From assembly GCF_000251105.1 (NCBI RefSeq), contig NC_017034.1, positions 1,922,001 to 1,986,000 of the forward strand: a stretch of DNA of 64,000 nt, written 5' to 3'. Under the pieces are notes generated by a model. The model was not told where the DNA came from and did not search any database. It saw nothing but the letters and a program-made list of their open reading frames with translations. Below, piece by piece: positions 1 to 7,697 of this stretch (position 1 is the stretch's first letter; the number at the start of each line of letters is the position of its first letter). The stretch comes from Methanocella conradii HZ254. Its GTDB lineage: Archaea; Halobacteriota; Methanocellia; Methanocellales; Methanocellaceae. The translations under genes and the position numbers were made by a program.

Positions 1-675
1 TTGCTATCGCCGTCCAGCGGCTCCGTGGCCGTCATGGGCAGGGACATGGGAGGGCTGAAAAAGGATATCTGGCGCTACGTCGGCGTGGTCTTTCAGCGGT
101 CCGACGACCAGCTATTCGCGCCCACGGTGCTGGATGACGTCATGTTCGGGCCTCTCAACATGGGCATGTCCGTTGAGGATGCGAGGGCGGCCGCCATTGA
201 CGCCCTTAAAGCGGTCGGCGCCATGGGCCTCGAGAATAAGGTGCCAGCTTATTTGAGCGGCGGGCAGAAGAGGCTCGTTTGCATAGCCGGCGTGCTGGCG
301 ATGAAGCCGAAGGTCATAGCCATGGATGAGCCTACGTCTGACCTGGACCCGCAGCATTCTGAGGCCGTTGAAAAGATCATACTCGGCTTGAGAGAGAATG
401 GCGTCAGCGTGGTGGTGGCCACCCATGACCTTGACATGGCCGCGAGGATAGCCGATCGAATCTGCATCGTCAAGGATGGCTCCATCATAGCCGAGGGTCG
501 CCCCTCCGAGATATTCTATGATGAAGAATTATTAAGCATGGCGGGCCTTAAGCCGCCGGGCGTCGTGCGCATATGCCAGGAAATCCTTAAAAGCGCCGGC
601 GTTGGGCACTCGGAGCGCCCCGTGACAGCCGATGAGCTCGTCCACCTGATATCAGGCCTCATAACTAAACGTTGA
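1..675 (+). CDS. cbiO: ECF transporter ATPase (CbiO/EcfA type), 5' partial
   Basis: This is the energy-coupling ATPase of an ECF-type nickel/cobalt importer. The frame is open at base 1, and the first residues (LLSPSSGSV) match the segment just after Walker A in this family, so the start and P-loop lie upstream of the window. Visible residues: Q-loop FQ at 31-32 followed by the DDQLF typical of CbiO/EcfA, signature LSGGQ at 85-89, Walker B VIAMDE at 105-110, D-loop SDLD at 113-116 and H-loop His142. A CbiM-type component follows 101 bp downstream, which supports the metal substrate. Nickel is the likelier metal in a methanogen, but this is inference. Confidence 0.88.
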   Translation: MLSPSSGSVAVMGRDMGGLKKDIWRYVGVVFQRSDDQLFAPTVLDDVMFGPLNMGMSVEDARAAAIDALKAVGAMGLENKVPAYLSGGQKRLVCIAGVLAMKPKVIAMDEPTSDLDPQHSEAVEKIILGLRENGVSVVVATHDLDMAARIADRICIVKDGSIIAEGRPSEIFYDEELLSMAGLKPPGVVRICQEILKSAGVGHSERPVTADELVHLISGLITKR

Positions 676-729
676 CCTTCCATGCCATTAAATCATGAGC
701 GTCGCCACTAATTTGGTATCTGGCCAAAC

Positions 730-738
730 CTTTATATC
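730..738 (+). promoter_or_regulatory. TATA box for the cbiM-like gene
   Basis: TTTATATCC preceded by an A/C-rich stretch resembles an archaeal BRE/TATA element. Transcription would start near 760, leaving a short leader that carries the GGAGGT ribosome binding site at 766-771. The permease genes may therefore be transcribed separately from the upstream ATPase gene. Confidence 0.5.
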
Positions 739-776
739 CTCATGCGGCGTAAAATATCCTGGTGGGGAGGTCACAA

Positions 777-1430
777 ATGGCACACATACACCTCGAAGAC
801 GGCTCGTTCACAGTATTCTGGGCCATCGCATGGTGGCTGGTCGCTATAGCCGTCATAAGCTTGAGCATAATATGGCTAAGAAAGATAAAGAAGGTTGACG
901 GCCGGATCATCACCGTAGCCGGGCTGTGTACGGCCGCCGCATTTGCCATTTTTCAGATAAGCATACCCATCGCCGGCGGCGTGCACCTGAACCTTACCCC
1001 GCTCATCGGCATACTCACGGGGCCGGCGGTCGGCAGCCTTATCGTGCTCATCGTCAACATTTTCTCCGCCGCCATAGGCCACGGCGGCTGGGGGCTGATC
1101 GGCGCAAACTGCCTTATAAACATCACTGAGCTAACCTCTGCATATTTCATCTATAAGGGAATGGAGAGGCTTACAAAAAGCGTTTTCGCCCGGGCTGGCG
1201 TGGCAACGCTGCTGGGCCTCTTCATCGGTAACGTGGCCATGATAGCAATCATACTGGCATCAGGCATACAGGGAGTGAATCAAAGCAAAGCAGACATCCT
1301 CTGGGGCCTTTCTCTGATCGCGGGCATAAACATGATGGTCGCGGTAATCGAGGCAGCGGTCACCGGATACGTCATATCTTATATAAGTAAGGTTAGGCCA
1401 GACATGCTGAAGGAGGCCTTATACGCCTGA
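777..1430 (+). CDS. cbiM: CbiM/NikM-type substrate-binding membrane component
   Basis: Integral membrane S-component of an ECF nickel/cobalt transporter. ATG 777 is chosen because GGAGGT at 766-771 sits 5 nt before it and overlaps the alternative upstream GTG at 762. The product begins MAHIHLEDG, matching the family's N-terminal M-H-I-x-E-G metal-binding end with one extra alanine. Further family features are the GGVHLNLTPLIGILTGP segment and the FSAAIGHGGWG segment (CbiM: FGHGG). About six hydrophobic segments are visible over 217 residues. It follows the ATPase and precedes a small two-helix protein, so the group is an M-plus-accessory module. Cobalt versus nickel cannot be decided from sequence. 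Confidence 0.85.
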   Translation: MAHIHLEDGSFTVFWAIAWWLVAIAVISLSIIWLRKIKKVDGRIITVAGLCTAAAFAIFQISIPIAGGVHLNLTPLIGILTGPAVGSLIVLIVNIFSAAIGHGGWGLIGANCLINITELTSAYFIYKGMERLTKSVFARAGVATLLGLFIGNVAMIAIILASGIQGVNQSKADILWGLSLIAGINMMVAVIEAAVTGYVISYISKVRPDMLKEALYA

Positions 1431-1440
1431 AAAAAATAAC

Positions 1441-1692
1441 ATGGGACCGGCCATCTTTATAGTTTTAATTTTTATATTCATTGCCGTGGGCATATCCGCA
1501 TACCTGATGTCAGGAAATAAAGGCATCGAGGAGAGGTTCAGCCAGGCGCTGGGGCTTGGCGAGGGCGGAGAAGAGGAGGCTGGAGGAGGCCTGTTCGGCT
1601 TCAAGGTCGAGGGCAACATCCTGCTATATGCCATAATTCTTGTAGCGCTTATCATCGTTTGTGCCGTGTTGATAAAAATATTCAAGGTTTAG
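1441..1692 (+). CDS. Small two-helix membrane protein of the ECF metal transporter
   Basis: An 83-residue protein with a hydrophobic helix at about 4-21, a polar Gly/Glu-rich loop (residues 23-56) and a second helix at about 58-79. It starts 10 bp after the cbiM-like gene. Size, topology and position match CbiN, the accessory subunit of CbiMNQO transporters, but I see no sequence motif that proves homology. The last 11 bp overlap the 3' end of the convergent threonine synthase gene. Confidence 0.7.
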   Translation: MGPAIFIVLIFIFIAVGISAYLMSGNKGIEERFSQALGLGEGGEEEAGGGLFGFKVEGNILLYAIILVALIIVCAVLIKIFKV

Positions 1693-2845
1693 ATGGCCGG
1701 TACCTGGCCGCCTCCGGCTCCTTCAGGCCGTGGCCGGTGACCAGCGAGACCACTTTCAGGCCCTTTTCTATCATACCGTTCTCATACGCCTTCATGAGCC
1801 CGGCCGTGCTCAATGCGCCCGACAGCTCTGCAAAAATGCCCTCCTCCCTGGCAAGCATGTCACGCACGCGGATTGCCTCATCGTCAGAGACCGCTATTCC
1901 GATGCCTCCCGACTCCCTCAGCGCCTTGAGCGCCCAGCTCCCATCCAGAGGGTCGCCGCAGGCCACCGCGTCCATGAGCGTGTGCGGCTGGACAGGCTCT
2001 ATAATCTCCTTATTGTCTTGAAATGCCTTAACGACAGTATTACAACCCTCGGCCTGCACCCCCAGTATCCTGGGCAGCCTATCGATCAGCCCCATCATCT
2101 TAAATTCTTTCAAGCCTTTCCATATGCCATGCAAAAGCGTGCCATTCCCTATAGGGCACGCGATGTAATCGTAATCAGTGCCCAGCGCGTCCGCTATCTC
2201 AAAGCCCACCGACTTCTCCCCCTCGCTCCTGTACGGATAGTCGCCCGCTAAGTATACGCCCCTCTTCTCAAACTGGCTTCTGGCCTCAAGCGCAGCGGCA
2301 GTATAGTCTCCCCTCACTCTTTTAATGATCGCCCCATGCGCCTCCATCTGGAGCAGCTTAACCTCCGGAGTGCTCCACGGCACGTATATCGTACAGCCGA
2401 TGCCGCCCCTTGCACAGTATGCCGCCACGCTCGCGCCCATGTTGCCCGTAGACGCCAGCACAAGCTCGCGGGCACCATACTGGCAGGCCTGCGATATCTC
2501 CACTGTCGAGCCCCGGTCCTTAAAAGACCCGGTCGGGTTGAGGCTCTCCATCTTAAATAAAAGCTCTCTGCACCCCGCCTTTTTAGCAATGCTCCTCGAC
2601 TTAACAAGGCTGGTGCCTCCCTCACCCATGGTAATGATATTCCTCTTATTAAGGCCCGGATAAAACTCCCTGTACCTCCAGTGGCAAAACGTCCTCTTCC
2701 TGAGGTCTGCCCAGCTAATCCTGCCGGCAAGCTCTCCATAGTCGTATACTATCTCAATGCTGTCCCCGCAGTCGCACCTATACCTTAGCTCGTCTTTCGG
2801 GTATTTCCTGCCGCAGCGGGCGCACTGGAGGTGATCGATTCGCAT
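1682..2845 (-). CDS. thrC: Threonine synthase
   Basis: PLP-dependent enzyme converting O-phosphohomoserine to threonine and phosphate, the last step of threonine synthesis. The 387-residue product has an N-terminal zinc-ribbon-like segment (Cys8, Cys11, Cys24, Cys26) found in archaeal ThrC, the PLP lysine in NPTGSFKD (Lys109) and the phosphate-binding glycine loop STGNMG (132-137). Length and motif order fit fold-type II threonine synthases; a cysteate synthase is a related possibility in methanogens but less likely. The gene is monocistronic and its 3' end overlaps the convergent membrane-protein gene by 11 bp. Confidence 0.88.
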   Translation of the reverse strand: MRIDHLQCARCGRKYPKDELRYRCDCGDSIEIVYDYGELAGRISWADLRKRTFCHWRYREFYPGLNKRNIITMGEGGTSLVKSRSIAKKAGCRELLFKMESLNPTGSFKDRGSTVEISQACQYGARELVLASTGNMGASVAAYCARGGIGCTIYVPWSTPEVKLLQMEAHGAIIKRVRGDYTAAALEARSQFEKRGVYLAGDYPYRSEGEKSVGFEIADALGTDYDYIACPIGNGTLLHGIWKGLKEFKMMGLIDRLPRILGVQAEGCNTVVKAFQDNKEIIEPVQPHTLMDAVACGDPLDGSWALKALRESGGIGIAVSDDEAIRVRDMLAREEGIFAELSGALSTAGLMKAYENGMIEKGLKVVSLVTGHGLKEPEAARYRPSKP

Positions 2846-2890
2846 AGCCTTATGTTATAGTCCAGGATGGCAAAAAACTTTGGCGACGTT

Positions 2891-2900
2891 TTTATATTAA
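2891..2900 (-). promoter_or_regulatory. TATA box for thrC
   Basis: Read on the minus strand this is TTAATATAAA. It lies about 45 bp before the thrC start, predicting a transcript with a leader of roughly 20 nt. Confidence 0.4.
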
Positions 2901-2923
2901 AAGCCAGTACTTTTGAGGATAGG

Positions 2924-3217
2924 CTAAAAGTACTTGTCGCAATAGTACCAGGTGCATACTTCTGGCTTGGTATCCTGTATGCCGCAGTAGTACTTGTCGT
3001 CTTTTAAAACCAGGAATGGGCATTCTTTCTCATTTTTCCCTTCTCTGTCCACCCACAGGCGGCCGCCCTTCACCTCTTCGTTCTTTATTTCAATGTCAAC
3101 ATGTACTAGTATGTCTTCCCTTTTCTCCAGGCGCCACCTTGCGATGTCGAGCGGCGTGGCTTCCAGCCTCATCCCGTATTTTTTGCAGCAATAGCCGCAC
3201 TGTATGCATCCGCTCAT
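2924..3217 (-). CDS. Small YkgJ-type cysteine-cluster protein
   Basis: A 97-residue protein with the CxxCxxCC arrangement near its start (Cys4, Cys7, Cys10, Cys11), then CPF (Cys66), Cys78, Cys88 and Cys93. This is the layout of the YkgJ/UPF0153 family, thought to bind zinc or an iron-sulfur cluster; the biochemical role is unknown. A larger protein with the same cysteine pattern is encoded at 7698-8702. It ends about 80 bp upstream of thrC on the same strand but appears to be separately transcribed. Confidence 0.75.
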   Translation of the reverse strand: MSGCIQCGYCCKKYGMRLEATPLDIARWRLEKREDILVHVDIEIKNEEVKGGRLWVDREGKNEKECPFLVLKDDKYYCGIQDTKPEVCTWYYCDKYF

Positions 3218-3309
3218 GGTCAGTTGTAGTATACGTAGCCCATAACCATTTCGGTTTTAAGCCAGGCTCGCCAAAAACGCTTATTATGCCTGTCGGCATT
3301 TTAAAGCAT

Positions 3310-4080
3310 ATGAGCCATTTCACCGCATTGACGATAGCGGGCTCGGATTCTGGCGGGGGCGCTGGCATAGCAGCCGACCTGAAGACCTTTCAGGCTCTGG
3401 GGGTGCATGGCACCTGTGCCATTACGGCTATCACCTCGCAAAATACCCTTGGCGTGCAGGCGGTTTTTGACGTGCCGCCCCGGGTGATAGAGAGCCAGAT
3501 AGACTCGGTCATGGCGGACTTCGAGGTCATATACGCCAAGACTGGGATGCTCTCCAGGGTGGAGACCGTTGAGTGTGTGGCACGCAAGGCAAGGGATTAC
3601 GGGCTGAAGCTCGTGGTGGACCCGGTCATGGCCGCCGAAGCCGGGGGCAGATTGCTTAACCAGGATGCAGTAGAAGCCTTAAAAGAGTTTATGCTGCCCC
3701 TGGCCGAGGTAGCGACCCCAAACGTTTTCGAGGCATCCGCCCTCTCGGGCATCCTGGTTAATGACGTCGAGTCCGCCAAAGAGGCCTGTAAGGCCATCCA
3801 TGCCCTGGGAGCCAGGCGAGTCGTGGTGACGGGGGGCCATATTGGTGGCATTGACGTGCTATACGATGGCAGCTTTAAGGTCTTTAGAGGCGAGCTCGTT
3901 AAGGGGGGCACGCATGGCACGGGCTGCACGTACTCGGCCGCAATAACCGCTTACCTCGCCAGGGGCGAAAGCGTTGAAAACGCCTGCTCTAAGGCGAAGG
4001 AGTTCGTCAGGAACGCCGTGACGAGGTCCATGGACGTGGGCCATGGGGTGAGGCCCGTGAACCCAGGCGGTATTAAATAA
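3310..4080 (+). CDS. thiD: Hydroxymethylpyrimidine/phosphomethylpyrimidine kinase
   Basis: Phosphorylates HMP and HMP-phosphate to HMP-pyrophosphate for thiamine synthesis. The 256-residue product has the ribokinase-fold GSDSGGGAG loop (11-19) and the catalytic GTHGTGC anion hole with Cys216. ATG 3310 is chosen because the family begins a few residues before TIAGSD. The frame stays open for about 290 bp upstream, but that extension overlaps the divergent cysteine-cluster gene and does not resemble the family. Many archaeal ThiD proteins are fused to a ThiN domain; this one ends at the kinase domain. Confidence 0.88.
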   Translation: MSHFTALTIAGSDSGGGAGIAADLKTFQALGVHGTCAITAITSQNTLGVQAVFDVPPRVIESQIDSVMADFEVIYAKTGMLSRVETVECVARKARDYGLKLVVDPVMAAEAGGRLLNQDAVEALKEFMLPLAEVATPNVFEASALSGILVNDVESAKEACKAIHALGARRVVVTGGHIGGIDVLYDGSFKVFRGELVKGGTHGTGCTYSAAITAYLARGESVENACSKAKEFVRNAVTRSMDVGHGVRPVNPGGIK

Positions 4081-4112
4081 TCTAAAGTCAAAATATAGGT
4101 GGATGTGAACTA

Positions 4113-4313
4113 GTGTCTGACGGCATTGAGGAGATTGTGGTGCCATGCCCCTGCTGTGGCAAGCTCCACCGAGTTAAGGCAAAGGAGATCAGGGAAAATA
4201 AGTTTGTCAAGGTGGACTGTGGTGCAACCCTGGGGAGCGTGGGACTGCTGAGGCGCCTGGAAGAAGCCGAGAAGAGGGCGGTGGAGCGCAGGGGAAGGCT
4301 GTACAAGCTATAA
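4113..4313 (+). CDS. Small zinc-ribbon-like protein
   Basis: A 66-residue basic protein beginning at GTG with a CPCCGKLH motif (Cys12, Cys14, Cys15) and a later VDCG (Cys35), suggesting a small metal-binding ribbon followed by a charged helix. It follows thiD by 32 bp on the same strand, and a purine-rich GGTGGA lies about 10 nt before the start. Function is not recognisable. Its last 6 bp overlap the convergent methyltransferase gene. Confidence 0.6.
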   Translation: MSDGIEEIVVPCPCCGKLHRVKAKEIRENKFVKVDCGATLGSVGLLRRLEEAEKRAVERRGRLYKL

Positions 4314-5108
4314 GGCTTTTTTGAGATCGAAAGCCCAGCGGCTTACTCCGGGGGCCACATTTCCACAGCGGCGGCACAGCACTACTTTAAGGCCCATGGC
4401 TTCATACTGCTTTATGAGGCCCTCGATCTGGCTCTTTTTCTTGAACGTGTAAAAGTGGAGCATGCCGCTCTCCTTCACCATCAGGGCAAGCCTCTCCAGG
4501 ATGTTATCCATGCCATACGGCGTCGGGATGACCACCCTATCCGCGGACAAGCGCAGCATATCGGGTATAGATAGGGCATCGCCATTTATTATATCCACCG
4601 CATCACCTACGCCATTCAGGCGGGCGTTCAGCCTCATCCATCTGCAGGCTTCCGCGCTTTTCTCCACGGCTATCACACGACACCCCTTCGCAGCAATCGG
4701 GATGGCGAACGGCCCCACGCCGGCGAAAGGTATCAGCACGGTCTCCCCTGGCATAGCGCTCTCGGCTACACGATGCCTCTCATAGCTTAAGTGCCGGTTG
4801 AAAAACACCCTCGTCACATCAAACCTATAAGTAAAGCCGTACTCCCTGTAAGTGGCTATAGCATCGTCGCCTTTGAGTACCTCGAGCATGGGCACTCGCT
4901 CGCTTCCCCTGACCTTTGAGAGCTTGTTCAGCACCACCCTGACGTTTTTACGCTTTGAGAGGATGGCCTCCGCCGCTCTCTCTTTATACTTGTCCATGCC
5001 AGGAGGGAGCGAAATTATGGCAACGTCACCTATGATATCACAATAAAAGCCTGGCTTGCTAAGCTCTTCAGGCGGGATAACATTAGAGAGGTCTTCCTTT
5101 AAGCTCAT
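4308..5108 (-). CDS. Trm5/Taw2-family SAM-dependent methyltransferase paralogue
   Basis: Class I SAM enzyme of the archaeal Trm5/Taw2 family, which modifies G37 of tRNA or builds wyosine derivatives. The family block YREYGFTYRFDVTRVFF is followed by the SAM loop FAGVGPFAIPIA. Unlike canonical Trm5, which has an NLP motif as in the paralogue at 48886-49893, this protein reads IPTPYG at the active-site loop. It ends with a CRRCGN element (RRCGNVAPGVSRWAFDL). It has 266 residues and lacks the longer N-terminal region. The changed catalytic loop suggests a different reaction, perhaps Taw2-like aminocarboxypropyl transfer; this is inference. Confidence 0.7.
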   Translation of the reverse strand: MSLKEDLSNVIPPEELSKPGFYCDIIGDVAIISLPPGMDKYKERAAEAILSKRKNVRVVLNKLSKVRGSERVPMLEVLKGDDAIATYREYGFTYRFDVTRVFFNRHLSYERHRVAESAMPGETVLIPFAGVGPFAIPIAAKGCRVIAVEKSAEACRWMRLNARLNGVGDAVDIINGDALSIPDMLRLSADRVVIPTPYGMDNILERLALMVKESGMLHFYTFKKKSQIEGLIKQYEAMGLKVVLCRRCGNVAPGVSRWAFDLKKAL

Positions 5109-5232
5109 TTACATGGATGATATGCCGCCAATGGCATATAGATGGCGACGATTACCAGCGCCTTAGCATGCATATCGGCTTCATGAAACCCATTCTTAAT
5201 TTTTTGATGCCTGGCGAAAATATTAATTGAAC

Positions 5233-5592
5233 ATGAGAGATGAATGGTCGATGGATTATATGAAATACATGATACAAAAAACGAGCCAAACGGGCTACAT
5301 CAAGGTGGTTGAGGGTATTACTCGTAGGACGCTGGTATATGGGAATAGCACGCTAATGGCCGAATTTTGCTTAGGAAAGGGGCGGACACTGCCCGTGCAC
5401 AGGCACCCGCACGAGCAGACCGGCTACCTCGTGTCCGGCCACATCATACTGACCATCGACGGAAAGCCGCACGACATGAAGCCCGGCGATAGCTGGGCCA
5501 TACCAGGCAACGTCGAGCACGGCGCTGAGGTCATTGAAGATTCCGTGGCCATCGAGGTATTCTCACCCGTAAGAGAGGACTATAAGCCATAG
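5233..5592 (+). CDS. Cupin-domain protein
   Basis: A single small beta-barrel cupin of about 119 residues. Motif 1 is HRHPHEQTGYLVSG with metal-ligand histidines and a glutamine where glutamate is common. Motif 2 is PGDSWAIPGNVEHGAEV with the final histidine. No flanking domain identifies a substrate. Several in-frame ATGs (5233, 5251, 5260, 5269) are possible starts. An AATATTAA box at 5218-5226 would favour the later ones for a leaderless transcript. Confidence 0.75.
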   Translation: MRDEWSMDYMKYMIQKTSQTGYIKVVEGITRRTLVYGNSTLMAEFCLGKGRTLPVHRHPHEQTGYLVSGHIILTIDGKPHDMKPGDSWAIPGNVEHGAEVIEDSVAIEVFSPVREDYKP

Positions 5593-5597
5593 CCTTA

Positions 5598-7019
5598 TCA
5601 CTTTTTAGGCGGTATCGGCTCTAGCTCTAAGCCTTGACCAAAGTACTTTTTAGTTTCAAGGGATACGACCCCGCTTAGCGCTGCCAGGGCTACAAGGTTC
5701 GGTATAGCCATCAGCCCGTTGAAGAGGTCCGCTATCTCCCACACCAGCCTGACGCCCAGCACAGAGCCGGCAAACACGCTTATGAGGTATAGCGCTTTAA
5801 AGCCATTCTTATGCCTGTGCCCAAAGATGTAGGCCGAGTATTGCTCGCCATAATACGACCATCCGATGATAGTCGAGAAGCCGAAAAGGATGGTGGATGT
5901 GAGCACGATGAAGGCGCCCGCAGGGCCAAGCGTGCGTGAGAACGCCTCAGTAGTCAGTGCAGTGCCGGTGAGGCCGTCATCCCACATATCACTCGAGAGC
6001 ACCGCGAAGGCTGTTATTGAGCAGGTGACGAGGGTGTCGATAAACACTTCCAGCATCGCCAATAGCCCCTGGTCAACCGGTGACCTGCTTTTTGAGGCCG
6101 CATAGGCGACAGGCGCGCTCCCCAGCCCCGCCTCATTGGTGAATACGCCCCTGGCGACCCCGTACCTGATCGCCTCCACGACAGAATAGCCAAGCGCCCC
6201 GCCTGCTACGGCGTACGGCGAGAAAGCGTACTGAAATATGAGGCCGATGGCCCCAGGTACCCTGTCATAGCTGGCGAGCATGACAAGCATCCCGCCTCCA
6301 ACATAAAAAATCGACAAGAATGGGATCAGCCATGAGGCTACTATGCCAATCCGCTTAATACCACCGATGATGACCAATCCGGTAAAAAGTGTAAGGGTCA
6401 GCCCGACCAGTATGCCGATCGCAGAAACCTGCCCGATGATCGGCAGGGGCATGGCCCAATCAACGCCAAGCTGGTAAGAGATGCCATTCGCAATCGAGTT
6501 CGCCTGTGCCATGCCGCCTCCCCCAACCGTGGCAATGGCCGCGCATCCCGCAAATGCCAGCGCAAGCCATCTGTTCTTCAGCCCTTTCTCGATATAGTAC
6601 ATGGGGCCTCCGGCCATGGTCCCATCCGCGTTCCTAACCCTATACTTGAGCGCAAGCACCGCCTCGGCGTATTTCGTCGCCATGCCAATAACGGCTGTCA
6701 TCCACATCCAGAAGTCAGCCCCGGGCCCTCCGAGCACTATGGCCGTCGATACGCCTGCGATGTTCCCGATGCCCATCGTTCCCGAGAGAGCGGTGCTCAG
6801 CGCCTGGAACGGAGAGATATCGCCCTCCCTCCCATCATTTTTCTCATGGATAGAGCGGGTAAGCCTTAATATGGCCATTGGAAATAGCCGGACCTGTATG
6901 CCGCCCAGGCGTATCGTTAAAAGTAGCCCGACTCCAAGGATCATGATGAACAGTGGCGCGCCCCAGAGGATGCCATTGGCTGTGACAATCATGCTTTCTA
7001 ATAATTCCAGGACGCCCAT
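5598..7019 (-). CDS. Sodium:alanine symporter family transporter (AGCS)
   Basis: Secondary transporter of about 473 residues with some 10-11 membrane helices, importing alanine or glycine with sodium. The family block around LSGTMGIGNIAGVSTAI, GGPGADFWMWMTA and TKYAEAVLALKYR is clearly present, as is the GGGMAQANSIA region. ATG 7019 is used; a GTG two codons upstream (7025) is the alternative. It is transcribed away from the tRNA-Ser gene and has no operon partner. Confidence 0.88.
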   Translation of the reverse strand: MGVLELLESMIVTANGILWGAPLFIMILGVGLLLTIRLGGIQVRLFPMAILRLTRSIHEKNDGREGDISPFQALSTALSGTMGIGNIAGVSTAIVLGGPGADFWMWMTAVIGMATKYAEAVLALKYRVRNADGTMAGGPMYYIEKGLKNRWLALAFAGCAAIATVGGGGMAQANSIANGISYQLGVDWAMPLPIIGQVSAIGILVGLTLTLFTGLVIIGGIKRIGIVASWLIPFLSIFYVGGGMLVMLASYDRVPGAIGLIFQYAFSPYAVAGGALGYSVVEAIRYGVARGVFTNEAGLGSAPVAYAASKSRSPVDQGLLAMLEVFIDTLVTCSITAFAVLSSDMWDDGLTGTALTTEAFSRTLGPAGAFIVLTSTILFGFSTIIGWSYYGEQYSAYIFGHRHKNGFKALYLISVFAGSVLGVRLVWEIADLFNGLMAIPNLVALAALSGVVSLETKKYFGQGLELEPIPPKK

Positions 7020-7093
7020 CGACACATCCTGTAGTCAGCCCATGAGGGCATATACCTATCGATAACCTATGTATAAAAAATTTTAAATAGTAG

Positions 7094-7177
7094 CGCCGCG
7101 GGGGCGATTTGAACGCCCGAGCCCTTTCGGGCACAGGTTTAGCAAACCTGCTCCATACCAGGCTTGGATACCGCGAC
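7094..7177 (-). tRNA. tRNA-Ser (anticodon GCT)
   Basis: An 84-nt class II tRNA read on the minus strand. The acceptor stem GTCGCGG pairs with CCGCGGC, with G73 as discriminator. The anticodon arm is CAGGT-TTGCTAA-ACCTG with anticodon GCT, followed by a long variable arm TGCCCGAAAGGGC, then a T-arm with GTTCAAATC. CCA is not encoded. A run of six T follows at about 7078-7083 on the transcribed strand, a plausible terminator. Confidence 0.95.
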
Positions 7178-7201
7178 AAAGGATAGCGGACGATACTTTT
7201 C

Positions 7202-7213
7202 GTTTATAGTATT
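7202..7213 (-). promoter_or_regulatory. TATA box for tRNA-Ser
   Basis: On the minus strand the sequence TTAAATACTATAAACG lies 25-40 bp before the 5' end of the tRNA, the expected place for an archaeal TATA box. Confidence 0.5.
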
Positions 7214-7240
7214 TAAGATTTTCCGGAGCCTGCGTCGGTT

Positions 7241-7684
7241 TTACTCTTCATCTTGACGGGCAGCAATCTTCGCCAATACGTCCTCCATTGCCTCGAGCTG
7301 TTGTAAGATGGCGATAAGCTCATCGGGATTAGCGCTGTCGATGAGCATGTAGACTGTGGGCAGGCTTTCTATGACGTTCTCGAACTTTGCGGCGATGGCC
7401 CTCTTGATGGCAGCCTCCTCCTCAGGAGCCATGCCTTCCTGGGGGCCCTTACAATCGTGCTTTTCAGGGGGAAGGTGCTCCTCGCAATAGTACTCGTGGC
7501 AGAACTCGCACTCGAATGGCTCCGGCTCGGTTTTCCCGCAAATAACGCATTTCGGCAGCCTGACTGGCCTGGCGACAACGTAGTCGTCATCTCTTTTTGA
7601 GCGTGGCACGTACTCGAATGTGCTCGCCCTCGAATAGATGCGAAGCGTCCTCTCTATTTCCTCATCCTTACGCATATCAGCCAA
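7241..7684 (-). CDS. AN1-type zinc finger protein
   Basis: A 147-residue cytosolic protein with a textbook AN1 finger: Cys46, Cys49, Cys59, Cys62, Cys67, His70, His76 and Cys78 (C-x2-C-x9-C-x2-C-x4-C-x2-H-x5-H-x-C). The C-terminal half is an acidic helix-rich segment without other motifs. AN1 proteins in archaea are common but uncharacterised. The gene lies 13 bp downstream of the larger cysteine-cluster gene on the same strand, so the two are probably co-transcribed. Confidence 0.85.
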   Translation of the reverse strand: MADMRKDEEIERTLRIYSRASTFEYVPRSKRDDDYVVARPVRLPKCVICGKTEPEPFECEFCHEYYCEEHLPPEKHDCKGPQEGMAPEEEAAIKRAIAAKFENVIESLPTVYMLIDSANPDELIAILQQLEAMEDVLAKIAARQDEE

Positions 7685-7697
7685 ATATTGTCCTCCG

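Noticed and set aside
1682..1692. Convergent gene-end overlaps as a regulatory device
   Set aside because: Short 3' overlaps recur in the window (1682-1692, 4308-4313, 22169-22177, 55473-55498) and are simply explained by genome compactness.
3016..3309. N-terminal extension of about 98 codons on thiD
   Set aside because: It overlaps the divergent cysteine-cluster gene, lacks family similarity, and the ThiD fold begins at 3310.
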